Of a stretch of 15,048 nucleotides of DNA, positions 7,370 to 13,762 are shown one piece after another. The translations under genes were made by a program, and so were the position numbers. The stretch spans positions 1 to 15,048 of the forward strand of contig CAZTBB010000044.1 of NCBI GenBank assembly GCA_964611755.1. The letters are read 5' to 3'. Within the stretch, counting starts at the first letter, position 1. Each line of letters begins with the position of its first letter. The notes under the pieces are model-generated. The model saw only the letters and a program-made list of their open reading frames with translations, was not told the origin of the DNA and did not search any database. This stretch comes from CAZTBB01 sp964611755 (GTDB lineage Bacteria; Pseudomonadota; Alphaproteobacteria; Micavibrionales; Micavibrionaceae).

Positions 7370-9151
7370 ATGGATTCCCTGATTGACCTTATTCATGGCT
7401 CGAGCTTCTATGAATTTGCAGCACTTCTTGTACTGGCAACGCTGGTAGGCGTTATTGGTACAATGATGCGCCAACCATTGATTATCGCCTTTATCCTTGT
7501 TGGCTTGATTGTCGGGCCCTCCGCCCTTGGCGTTGTTCAGGGGGGCGATGAAATTGCATTAATGGCAAAACTCGGCATCGCCATCCTTCTTTTTATTGTC
7601 GGCCTGAAACTTGACCTGAAACTGATTAAAAGCCTCGGCAGCACCGCAGCCATTATAGGATTGATACAAATTGCCCTAACCATTTTATTTGGCGCCTTTA
7701 TCAGCGTTCTTCTCGGGTTTGATCTGCAAACAAGTTTTCTAATTGGTGTTGCCCTGTCCTTCTCATCCACCATTATCATCATCAAAATTCTCTCCGATAA
7801 ACGTGAGATTGATTCGATGCATGGCCGGATTGCACTTGGTGTCCTGATTGTACAGGACTTGGCGGTCGTCTTTTCTATGATTGTGCTCGCGGCCTTCAGC
7901 TCTGCCGGTGAGGGCACGGCGGGAGCCAATGAAGCAACCGGGCTTGTCCAAGCTCTGCTTGATGTTGCGATGTACACAGCCATTCTGATCACGGCACTTG
8001 CCTTATTCATGCGCTATGCCGCCTATCATGTCGTGCATTTTATCGCCCGCAACAGTGAGCTACTGCTTTGCTTTGCCATTGGCTGGGCAGTGATGTTAGC
8101 GGCGCTGTGCGACATTGTAGGCTTGAGCAAAGAGCTTGGCGGTTTGCTTGCCGGTATTTCACTGGCCTCAACACCCTTCCGTGAGGCCATCATGTCACGC
8201 CTGGCAGCCTTGCGCGATTTCTTGCTGCTCTTCTTCTTCATTTCGCTCGGCACGCAAATTGACCTTGGCACACTCGGCAATGTTGTCTGGCCGGCAATCA
8301 TGCTCTCCGCCTTTGTGATGCTGTTTAAGCCGCTCATTATCCTGACACTCTCAGGCATACTCGGCTACCGCAAACGCACAGGGTTTTTGGCTGGCCTCTC
8401 CCTTGCTCAGATTAGTGAATTTTCTCTGATCTTTTCCGCCATGGCCTTTAGTGCTGGGTTTCTTGACCAAGAAGCGCTCGCACTCATAACATTGGTGGCG
8501 GTCATCACGATTATCCTCTCTACCTATGGAATTTCACTCTCGCATACGCTGTATAGTGTCTTTGAAAATGCATTGGATATCTTCGAGAAAACATCCAATT
8601 ACCGCGAACAAGAAGATGATACCGGCAAAAAGAACAAGGCTTATGACATTATCCTCTTTGGGCTTGGACGCTATGGCCAAGCGATGGCCGATGGCTTCAT
8701 CAAAAACGGTAAAAAATTACTGCTGGTTGATTTTAATCCCGAAGAAATCAAGAAATGGCGCAAGGCCGGGCATGATACGGTTTATGGCGATGCCAACGAT
8801 CCTGAATTCTTCCATACCCTCCCCCTCAAAAAAGCCAAATGGGTTGTCTCCGCTCTGCCCCAACACAACACAGGCGTAACCCACGAAGACCCGCGCCTCG
8901 TCATTTTGCAAGCCTTGAAAGACAATAAATTCCAGGGAAACATTGCTGTGGCCGCGCACCACCAAACCAGCATTGAGCGCTTCAAAAAACTCGGCGCATC
9001 AACTGTTTTCCTCCCCTTCGAGGATGCCGCCAATCAAGCCGTAGAGATGGTCTTGAACGAAGCTAGTCCTGAGAAAAAAACGAAAACAAAAGCGAAAGCG
9101 AAAACAAAAACAAAGACAAGAGTGAAGACAAGGGGAAAGGCAAAAGCCTAG
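7370..9151 (+). CDS. Monovalent cation:proton antiporter-2 (KefB/KefC-type) with TrkA-N domain
   Basis: Inner-membrane K+ or Na+/H+ antiporter of 593 aa from the ATG chosen. Residues about 10-395 form a dozen hydrophobic segments of the Na+/H+ exchanger fold, including LIVQDLAVVF with the QD pair typical of Kef proteins. A cytoplasmic Rossmann (TrkA-N/RCK) domain follows: YDIILFGLGRYGQAMADGF, with GxGxxG near 431-436, then LLVDFNPEEIKKWRKAG and YGDANDP, a ligand-gating module. After about 565 comes a highly basic tail of Lys/Thr/Ala repeats. A TTG six bases upstream at 7364 is an alternative start with GGGA at a better distance. No KefG/KefF-type ancillary subunit is next to it, although the upstream nitroreductase is a flavoprotein. 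The stop codon overlaps the stop of the convergent gene within CTAG. Confidence 0.9.
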   Translation: MDSLIDLIHGSSFYEFAALLVLATLVGVIGTMMRQPLIIAFILVGLIVGPSALGVVQGGDEIALMAKLGIAILLFIVGLKLDLKLIKSLGSTAAIIGLIQIALTILFGAFISVLLGFDLQTSFLIGVALSFSSTIIIIKILSDKREIDSMHGRIALGVLIVQDLAVVFSMIVLAAFSSAGEGTAGANEATGLVQALLDVAMYTAILITALALFMRYAAYHVVHFIARNSELLLCFAIGWAVMLAALCDIVGLSKELGGLLAGISLASTPFREAIMSRLAALRDFLLLFFFISLGTQIDLGTLGNVVWPAIMLSAFVMLFKPLIILTLSGILGYRKRTGFLAGLSLAQISEFSLIFSAMAFSAGFLDQEALALITLVAVITIILSTYGISLSHTLYSVFENALDIFEKTSNYREQEDDTGKKNKAYDIILFGLGRYGQAMADGFIKNGKKLLLVDFNPEEIKKWRKAGHDTVYGDANDPEFFHTLPLKKAKWVVSALPQHNTGVTHEDPRLVILQALKDNKFQGNIAVAAHHQTSIERFKKLGASTVFLPFEDAANQAVEMVLNEASPEKKTKTKAKAKTKTKTRVKTRGKAKA

Positions 9152-9459
9152 TCCTGTTTTAAACAGCTCAGTGCTTCCTGATCCCAACAATAATCAGGCC
9201 CACAATCACACGATAATGTCAGCGCATCAAAACACACCGCATCCGGATCAACGCCGCAATGATCCGCGCAACCATTGGGCATGTAACGCCAAGCCCCCGG
9301 GGTTGATCCATCCTCCTGAACTGAAACACAGGCCAGAATCTCATGCGCTCTATCTTGTATCTCAAGCTCCTCATAGGCATGGGTGCGCATGCTCATGGCG
9401 CTAACGCCGACGATAACCATACATATAAACAAACTGATACGGTGCATATAAGAACTCAT
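9148..9459 (-). CDS. Small exported cysteine-rich protein, function unknown
   Basis: 103-aa protein that I do not recognise. Residues 1-24 (MSSYMHRISLFICMVIVGVSAM) form a short positively charged start and a hydrophobic stretch, with THA before YEELE as a likely signal peptidase site. The mature part of about 75 residues has eight cysteines (ILAC, NGC, DHC, VC, SC, DC, YC, SC) plus many Asp and Gly, which suggests up to four disulfide bonds in the periplasm or outside the cell. The frame stays open further upstream, but that would run into the tRNA gene, so the start at 9459 (or 9447) is preferred. Neither start has a clear ribosome binding site. It converges on the antiporter gene and lies 36 bp downstream of the tRNA gene. 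The protein itself is probably real, the function open. Confidence 0.6.
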   Translation of the reverse strand: MSSYMHRISLFICMVIVGVSAMSMRTHAYEELEIQDRAHEILACVSVQEDGSTPGAWRYMPNGCADHCGVDPDAVCFDALTLSCDCGPDYCWDQEALSCLKQD

Positions 9460-9495
9460 TATTAAGATGGCGCGCCCCATCGGACGAAGTGATAA

Positions 9496-9571
9496 TGGCG
9501 CGCCCGGCAGGAATCGAACCTGCGACACCTGGCTCCGGAAACCAGTGCTCTATCCACTGAGCTACGGGCGC
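9496..9571 (-). tRNA. tRNA-Arg, anticodon CCG, CCA encoded
   Basis: 76 nt including an encoded CCA. The acceptor stem GCGCCCG/CGGGCGC pairs perfectly with discriminator G. The D arm is AGCTCAGTGGATAGAGC with A at position 20, an arginine identity element. The anticodon stem is CTGGT/GCCAG (one G-U) around a seven-base loop TTCCGGA, giving anticodon CCG for codon CGG. The T arm is GCAGG/CCTGC around TTCGATT. It lies between the receiver protein and the cysteine-rich protein on the same strand. Confidence 0.97.
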
Positions 9572-9580
9572 ATGCCAATA

Positions 9581-9609
9581 GCTATAGTCTCTCATAGTTC
9601 AAGGATCAA
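9581..9609 (-). promoter_or_regulatory. Promoter of tRNA-Arg
   Basis: A -35 TTGATC (9604-9609) and -10 TATAGC (9581-9586) are separated by 17 bp. The predicted start lies about 4 bases before the tRNA 5' end. Confidence 0.6.
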
Positions 9610-9633
9610 GAAAATAGGGCTTAAACCGAAGGG

Positions 9634-10053
9634 TCAAACATCCTCATCCGTAATCTCGGATGGTTTCTTCTGGCGATACTCCCAAAAATAACGCACGCGC
9701 TCGGGCAACAAACCTGGGCTAATCGGCTTGTGAATAATGCCGATCACCCCAATTGCGGCATAAGCATCAATCATTTTTAAGTCCTTATGCCCCGTGAAGA
9801 AAATAATCGGTGCATGAATAGGTTCATCCAAATTGCGGATCTTCTCAATAATATCCGCGCCATTCATCCCCGGCATCGTCGCATCCAGCAATATCAATTC
9901 AGGATTAAATGCATTCACTTTTTCGATCAACTCCTGACCGTTGGAGCATGTCTCGAATGACAGCCCCTCATAGCCGCGAAAGGCACGCTCAACGATTTCC
10001 TGAATCATGGGATCATCATCCGCATGCAAAATGCGTTTGGGAAAATCGCTCAT
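9634..10053 (-). CDS. Stand-alone response regulator receiver protein (CheY-like)
   Basis: 139-aa cytosolic protein made of a single receiver domain and no output domain. The acidic pocket is ADDD (11-14), the phospho-acceptor is D57 in ILLDATMPGMNG, the conserved threonine is T87 in IIFFTGHKD, and the conserved lysine is K109 in IIHKPIS. All key residues are present, so it should be phosphorylated by a histidine kinase and act through protein contact. The C-terminal 25 residues (ERVRYFWEYRQKKPSEITDEDV) are a charged tail. GGGGAG nine bases before the ATG is a good ribosome binding site. No kinase or chemotaxis gene is in the window, so its pathway cannot be inferred. Confidence 0.92.
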   Translation of the reverse strand: MSDFPKRILHADDDPMIQEIVERAFRGYEGLSFETCSNGQELIEKVNAFNPELILLDATMPGMNGADIIEKIRNLDEPIHAPIIFFTGHKDLKMIDAYAAIGVIGIIHKPISPGLLPERVRYFWEYRQKKPSEITDEDV

Positions 10054-10084
10054 ATACCAAAACTCCCCTATATTTATTTTTTCA

Positions 10085-10114
10085 ATTATAAATTTAGCAT
10101 AGAATTATTAGCAA
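10085..10114 (-). promoter_or_regulatory. Candidate promoter of the receiver gene
   Basis: A -10 TATAAT (10085-10090) and -35 TTGCTA (10109-10114) have an 18-bp spacer. They lie in a very AT-rich stretch about 32 bp before the start codon, which supports separate transcription from the ABC gene upstream. Confidence 0.5.
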
Positions 10115-10144
10115 AGCGTATAAACAACTATTTAATTACAGATA

Positions 10145-10157
10145 GCCATATTATGGC
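10145..10157. repeat. Short inverted repeat in the gap between ABC and receiver genes
   Basis: GCCAT/ATGGC arms of 5 bp around a 3-nt loop. It lies just after the ABC gene and may act with the neighbouring hairpin in transcription ending or be a small operator. Short enough to be chance. Confidence 0.3.
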
Positions 10158-10168
10158 ATGGCTTTATC

Positions 10169-10188
10169 AAAAAGGGTTAGGACCCCTT
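10169..10188 (-). terminator. Candidate weak terminator overlapping the ABC stop codon
   Basis: On the minus strand AAGGG and CCCTT form a 5-bp stem whose loop contains the TAA stop, followed by TTT. The stem is short, so this is tentative. It fits the 123-bp gap and the separate promoter of the next gene. Confidence 0.35.
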
Positions 10189-11121
10189 GGTCAGCTGGAG
10201 AAAAACATCTTCAAGATCACTCTCATCGGTTGAGATATCCACAATTCCCAAACCCTCGAGTTGTATTTTTTCGATCAAACTGCCAACAGATTGTTCATTC
10301 GGTGTATATCGAATCTTGAGATGGCGCGAATCCACCATTTGTGCGTAGACCGGATCAAACGTGCCCGGCAAAATGGATATGTCGCGATCAAGGCGAAATG
10401 TGATTTCCTTATTATCCACGCGCGCCAATAGTGTCGCGGTCGGCTCACAGGTAATAACCTTCCCATGATTAATAATGGCAATCGTATCACACAGCTCTTG
10501 GGCTTCTTCAAGGTAATGCGTCGTAAGCAAAATCGTCACACCCTGATCATTGAGAGCACGAATATTTGACCAGAGCTGTTGGCGCAGGTCTACATCCACA
10601 CCGGCTGTGGGCTCATCCAGAACCAAAATAGGCGGGGCATGCACCATGGCTTTACCAACCATCAAGCGGCGCTTCATCCCCCCCGATAACCGGCGCGCAT
10701 GGGAATCAGCTTTATCTTCGAGATTGATGATTCTTAGAATATCATCCGTGCGCTGATCTGCTTTTTTGACGCCGTATAATCCCGCCTGCAGCTCTAAAGA
10801 CTGACGCGGTGTGAAAAAAGCGTCCGTATTCACCTCTTGTGGGACAATCCCGATAGAAGCTTTGGCATTTCTCGGGTTCTTGTCGATGTCATAATTCCAA
10901 ATCTTTACCATGCCAGAGGTTTTTATAACCAAGCCGGCCATAATATTGATCAGAGATGACTTTCCGGCACCATTGGGGCCAAGCAATCCAAAAATGGCCC
11001 CGCGCTTGACGCGCAAACTCACATTATCAAGCGCCTGTTTAGGCTCCTGCTTCTTGTTACCCGCATAGATTTTATTCAAATTTTCAATCTCGATGGCGTA
11101 GTCAGGAATATGTTTACTCAT
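10177..11121 (-). CDS. ABC transporter ATP-binding protein, ABC-2 export type (YadG-like)
   Basis: 314-aa ATPase subunit of a probable exporter. Walker A is GPNGAGKS (48-55, K54), the Q-loop is Q95 in GIVPQE, the signature is LSGGM (145-149), Walker B is ILVLDEPTAGVD with E170, and the H-loop is H202 in LLTTHYLEEA. All elements for ATP hydrolysis are present. The PTAGVD form and the roughly 90-residue C-terminal extension are usual for YadG/DrrA-type subunits that pair with an ABC-2 permease. No permease gene is adjacent: the hydrolase gene ends 18 bp upstream and a receiver gene follows 123 bp downstream. AGGAA six bases before ATG is a good ribosome binding site. The substrate is unknown. 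Confidence 0.92.
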   Translation of the reverse strand: MSKHIPDYAIEIENLNKIYAGNKKQEPKQALDNVSLRVKRGAIFGLLGPNGAGKSSLINIMAGLVIKTSGMVKIWNYDIDKNPRNAKASIGIVPQEVNTDAFFTPRQSLELQAGLYGVKKADQRTDDILRIINLEDKADSHARRLSGGMKRRLMVGKAMVHAPPILVLDEPTAGVDVDLRQQLWSNIRALNDQGVTILLTTHYLEEAQELCDTIAIINHGKVITCEPTATLLARVDNKEITFRLDRDISILPGTFDPVYAQMVDSRHLKIRYTPNEQSVGSLIEKIQLEGLGIVDISTDESDLEDVFLQLTKGS

Positions 11122-11139
11122 TGGTTTTTCCTATATCTT

Positions 11140-12114
11140 CTAAGAGGCGATAACTGTTTTTAATGTCCCGTCTGCGCCCATATCATTTTCGAGACCACCA
11201 TCACGAATCCATTCACGCGCAGCCCCATCATCTTTCAGATATGTATCCCAAAACCCGATTGTGGCAAGTTTAATAAGTTCCTCATGCCGCTCGCGCATGG
11301 GGTTTTCCTGCAATTTACCCCGTGTTCCGTTATAAACCATATGATCACCACCATTCAAAACCTTCAAATATTTGCTGGGGCTGTTGGAATGATCAAAAAT
11401 TGAAAAACGGTAGCTGTAATCAAATTCTTTCAATGGAGAGGCATCCTCGGTTCCCGTCATATGAAAGAGAGGTAAATCGATAGCGCCATAGGCTTGTGCC
11501 TGATCCTGATCCCCCTGAATTAAATGGCCAATCGGCACAGGGCTGAAGAGAATACCGGCCTTAAAGCGTTCCTCTTTCATCTGGGTCAGCCTGTCATCCA
11601 AACCGGGAAACATCTGGCCTGCCATGACTTGTGTTGTCAGAGCGCCAAAAGAATGCCCTGACATGCCGATACGATCAAAATTCATCAAGCGGCCCACCTC
11701 CGGGTTTTCCTCAGCCCAAAGAGGGAGTTGATCAAGCAAGAACGGAATATCCTGGAAACGGTGCAGCGTTGTCTCACGTGTAATCTTTGCCTCACGCAAG
11801 ATATCCCATGGATGGCCGGGCTTCCCCTCCCAGAGGGTACTATCCGTTCCGATATGGGATGGATGCACAACGACATAACCATTGCCTGCCAGATAACGTG
11901 AAATAAAGCCGGCGCCATCACGATTGCCACCAAACCCATGGCTCCAGATAACAACCGGCACAGGCGATGTGAGAGATTCATCCGAGGGATAATAAATCTT
12001 ATACGGCACAACACGCTCAGCGCCCTCATACATGCGTGACGGATCGATGAACTCACCACGTTTGATAAGCACCTTATATTTTTCATCAAGGCCGGGATTA
12101 TAAACAGACATCAT
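11140..12114 (-). CDS. Alpha/beta hydrolase (PAF-acetylhydrolase/dienelactone hydrolase-like)
   Basis: 324-aa protein without a signal peptide, so probably cytosolic; the substrate is unknown. The alpha/beta hydrolase core is clear. PVPVVIWSHGFGGNRDG (51-67) is the oxyanion-hole strand and HG motif, and GHSFG (153-157) is the nucleophile elbow with S155. TGTEDASPL (220-228) probably carries the acid D224, and LNGGDHMVYNG (253-263) the histidine H258. The layout matches lipase-like or PAF-acetylhydrolase-like hydrolases found in many proteobacteria. It starts with two consecutive ATG codons 15 bp after the sspB stop and ends 18 bp before the ABC ATPase start, so these three genes look cotranscribed. 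Whether their functions are linked is not shown. Confidence 0.82.
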   Translation of the reverse strand: MMSVYNPGLDEKYKVLIKRGEFIDPSRMYEGAERVVPYKIYYPSDESLTSPVPVVIWSHGFGGNRDGAGFISRYLAGNGYVVVHPSHIGTDSTLWEGKPGHPWDILREAKITRETTLHRFQDIPFLLDQLPLWAEENPEVGRLMNFDRIGMSGHSFGALTTQVMAGQMFPGLDDRLTQMKEERFKAGILFSPVPIGHLIQGDQDQAQAYGAIDLPLFHMTGTEDASPLKEFDYSYRFSIFDHSNSPSKYLKVLNGGDHMVYNGTRGKLQENPMRERHEELIKLATIGFWDTYLKDDGAAREWIRDGGLENDMGADGTLKTVIAS

Positions 12115-12129
12115 AATGGAAGAGTTTTG

Positions 12130-12639
12130 CTACTTCTTACGGAATTTGTCCAGCGAAATCACTTCGCCTTTCTCATCACTATCGCCGCCACCCGAAGGGG
12201 GCTTACCGCCATCATCAGGCCCATCATCATCCGGATCATCGTCCGGAATCAAATCAACCGCATCCAGCTGGTCATCTTCAATCGGCTGGAATTGCAGAGC
12301 AAAATTCACTGATGGGTCAGCAAAAATACTGATGGATGGAAGGGGAACGATCAGACGCTCCGGCACGTTGTTAAATGATAATGTGACTTGCATCTTCTCA
12401 TCATCAACATAAAGATCGGAAAATTGATACTGCAAGACTATGGTCATCTCGCCCGGATAGCGCTCACGCAAATAATCCGGGATCTGCACACCAGGGTAAT
12501 CTGTCAGGAACGTGATGTAGAAATGATGCTCGCCTTGAAGCCCGTCTTCTATGACCTCTTCAATCGATTGTTTCACGACACCACGCAGCGCCGCTTCAAC
12601 CATTTTGTCGTATCTTAAAATGTCATCTTCATCACTCAT
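12130..12639 (-). CDS. sspB: SspB, ClpXP adaptor for ssrA-tagged proteins (alphaproteobacterial type)
   Basis: 169-aa adaptor that binds the ssrA tag on stalled-ribosome products and tethers them to ClpXP. The body shows the alphaproteobacterial signature: ILRYDKMVEAALRGVVKQ (7-24), GEHHFYITFLTDYPGVQIPDYLRERYP (36-62), MTIVLQYQF and LSFNNVPERLIVPLPSISIFADPS (87-110). A flexible Asp/Gly/Pro-rich linker follows (about 122-157), then the conserved ISLDKFRKK tail, in the position of the ClpX-binding peptide. An in-frame GTG seven codons upstream (12660) is possible, but SspB homologues start close to this ATG. Head of the cluster with the hydrolase and ABC genes, and divergent from the sigma factor gene. 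The tmRNA gene encoding its ligand lies about 1.1 kb away. Confidence 0.93.
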   Translation of the reverse strand: MSDEDDILRYDKMVEAALRGVVKQSIEEVIEDGLQGEHHFYITFLTDYPGVQIPDYLRERYPGEMTIVLQYQFSDLYVDDEKMQVTLSFNNVPERLIVPLPSISIFADPSVNFALQFQPIEDDQLDAVDLIPDDDPDDDGPDDGGKPPSGGGDSDEKGEVISLDKFRKK

Positions 12640-12719
12640 ATAGTATGTGTCGCAATTCACGCTCTATAAATCAAGGTTGCTTATCACTTTTATCCAACCT
12701 TTATTTTTATACGAAAATC

Positions 12720-12747
12720 TTGACTTATTTTCATAAAACCCTTAGAT
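12720..12747 (+). promoter_or_regulatory. Candidate promoter of the sigma factor gene, giving a leaderless or near-leaderless mRNA
   Basis: A -35 TTGACT (12720-12725) and -10 TTAGAT (12742-12747) have a 16-bp spacer. The predicted transcription start is near 12754, about five bases before the ATG, and there is no Shine-Dalgarno sequence. Confidence 0.4.
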
Positions 12748-12758
12748 GTGCTTATATT

Positions 12759-13727
12759 ATGCCCACTCACAGCCATTATCCACCCCTGTCCCCGAGCTTC
12801 AAAGCAGCCTTAGATGCAGGGGAATATCTTACTCTGGATCGAGAAAGAGAGCTGTTTCAAATTTATCATGACCCATTATCGTCCGAATCTAAAAAGCAAA
12901 GAGCCAGAGACGAGGTGATATTAGCCCATCAAACACTGGTGCTAAGCTCATCAAAAAAATTCAAATCAAGAACAATGTCTCACGATGATAAATTTCAGGA
13001 AGGCATCGCAGGCATGATGCGAGCTTTTGAAAAATTTAAACCTGAAAAAGGTTTTCGGTTTTCAACCTATGCACGCTGGTGGATTGATGAAGCGATTAGA
13101 AAAGCTGTTTTTGAACATAACTCGCCTGTTAAAACAGGGCAGAGTCCGTTTACAAACTTTTTATTTAGCTATGGAGAAATTGCAAAAGATCTATCCCTTG
13201 CCAATCCAAATATCTCAACTCAAGAGATCAATGCGTTTGTTGCCCAGCAATGGATCAATGAAAATAAATTACCACAAGATAAACTGCAGCAATACATTCT
13301 AAGAACACATAACTACGTGATGAGCAGAGCACACAGTTCATCATCAATGGAAAAGCCTCTAAGTGATGATGGAAGCCTCACCTTAGGCGATACAATTGCT
13401 TTTAATGATCCGCAACAAGAAGACTATGAAAAAGAAGATATGGAACAGCGTATTGCGCGCTTCTATGAAGACGCCTTTGCCCACATAAGAAAGAATACAA
13501 AAAATAAAGATTCAGCTGAGCGCATGATTTACATTTTTTGTGCCCGCTACATTGAGGAAGAAAAGCTTACTCTCGAAGATCTTGGTCAAATCTATGGGGT
13601 GTCCAGAGAACGCATTCGCCAAATTGAGGCCAAAGCGATAGAAGCCATTAAAAAATATGCCCTTAAGAATCTACCATCCTTTATGCCCGAAGAGAGTTAT
13701 CAATCTGTACTGGAAAATCATCGCTAG
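12759..13727 (+). CDS. RpoH-like sigma-70 family RNA polymerase sigma factor
   Basis: 322-aa sigma factor, somewhat longer than E. coli RpoH (284 aa). Region 1.2-like: LTLDRERELFQIYHDP (25-39). Region 2: LAHQTLVLSSSKKF, DKFQEGIAGMMRAFEKFKPEKGFRFSTYARWWIDEAIRKAV (78-117), the -10 recognition helix with WW. Immediately after it, SPFTNFLFSYGEIAKDL (129-145) sits where RpoH proteins have the QRKLFFNLR box, in degenerate form. Region 4.2 is LTLEDLGQIYGVSRERIRQIEAKAIEAIKKYA (270-301), a complete helix-turn-helix. The ATG at 12759 gives a normal RpoH-like N-terminus; an upstream ATG at 12645 would add 38 unlikely residues and overlap sspB. Base composition is clearly more AT-rich than the neighbours. 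The gene converges with ssrA and diverges from sspB. It may be a secondary RpoH paralogue or a diverged general stress sigma. Confidence 0.8.
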   Translation: MPTHSHYPPLSPSFKAALDAGEYLTLDRERELFQIYHDPLSSESKKQRARDEVILAHQTLVLSSSKKFKSRTMSHDDKFQEGIAGMMRAFEKFKPEKGFRFSTYARWWIDEAIRKAVFEHNSPVKTGQSPFTNFLFSYGEIAKDLSLANPNISTQEINAFVAQQWINENKLPQDKLQQYILRTHNYVMSRAHSSSSMEKPLSDDGSLTLGDTIAFNDPQQEDYEKEDMEQRIARFYEDAFAHIRKNTKNKDSAERMIYIFCARYIEEEKLTLEDLGQIYGVSRERIRQIEAKAIEAIKKYALKNLPSFMPEESYQSVLENHR

Positions 13728-13733
13728 AGAGAA

Positions 13734-13762
13734 TGCGGCAGTTCTGTTGCTAGGCCGCCGCA
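13734..13762. terminator. Hairpin between the convergent sigma and ssrA genes
   Basis: TGCGGC/GCCGCA arms of 6 bp with a 17-nt loop lie between the ends of both genes, 7 bp after the sigma stop. On the ssrA side the stem is followed by ATTCTCTCT, only moderately T-rich. It could end both transcripts or be part of the ssrA precursor. Confidence 0.4.

Noticed and set aside
9062..9148. Microsatellite or frameshift at the antiporter 3' end
   Set aside because: The A-rich DNA keeps one open frame up to a stop shared with the convergent gene, and the repeats are not exact, so a lysine-rich tail explains it.
9460..9528. Longer N-terminus for the cysteine-rich protein
   Set aside because: The frame stays open, but it would translate part of the tRNA-Arg gene. 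The signal-peptide start at 9459 is the sensible one.
9496..9571. Prophage or island integrated at the tRNA
   Set aside because: No integrase, excisionase or phage-like gene is in the window; only an 11-bp tRNA-end copy is present.
12116..12412. Serine-rich plus-strand reading frame
   Set aside because: It is antisense to sspB; its serines come from the Asp/Gly codons of the SspB linker read on the other strand.
12640..12660. GTG start for sspB seven codons upstream
   Set aside because: SspB homologues begin close to the ATG at 12639, and the GTG has no ribosome binding site.
12645..12758. 38-residue N-terminal extension of the sigma factor
   Set aside because: The extra residues resemble no sigma region and the start would sit next to the sspB start. 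The ATG at 12759 gives a normal family N-terminus.
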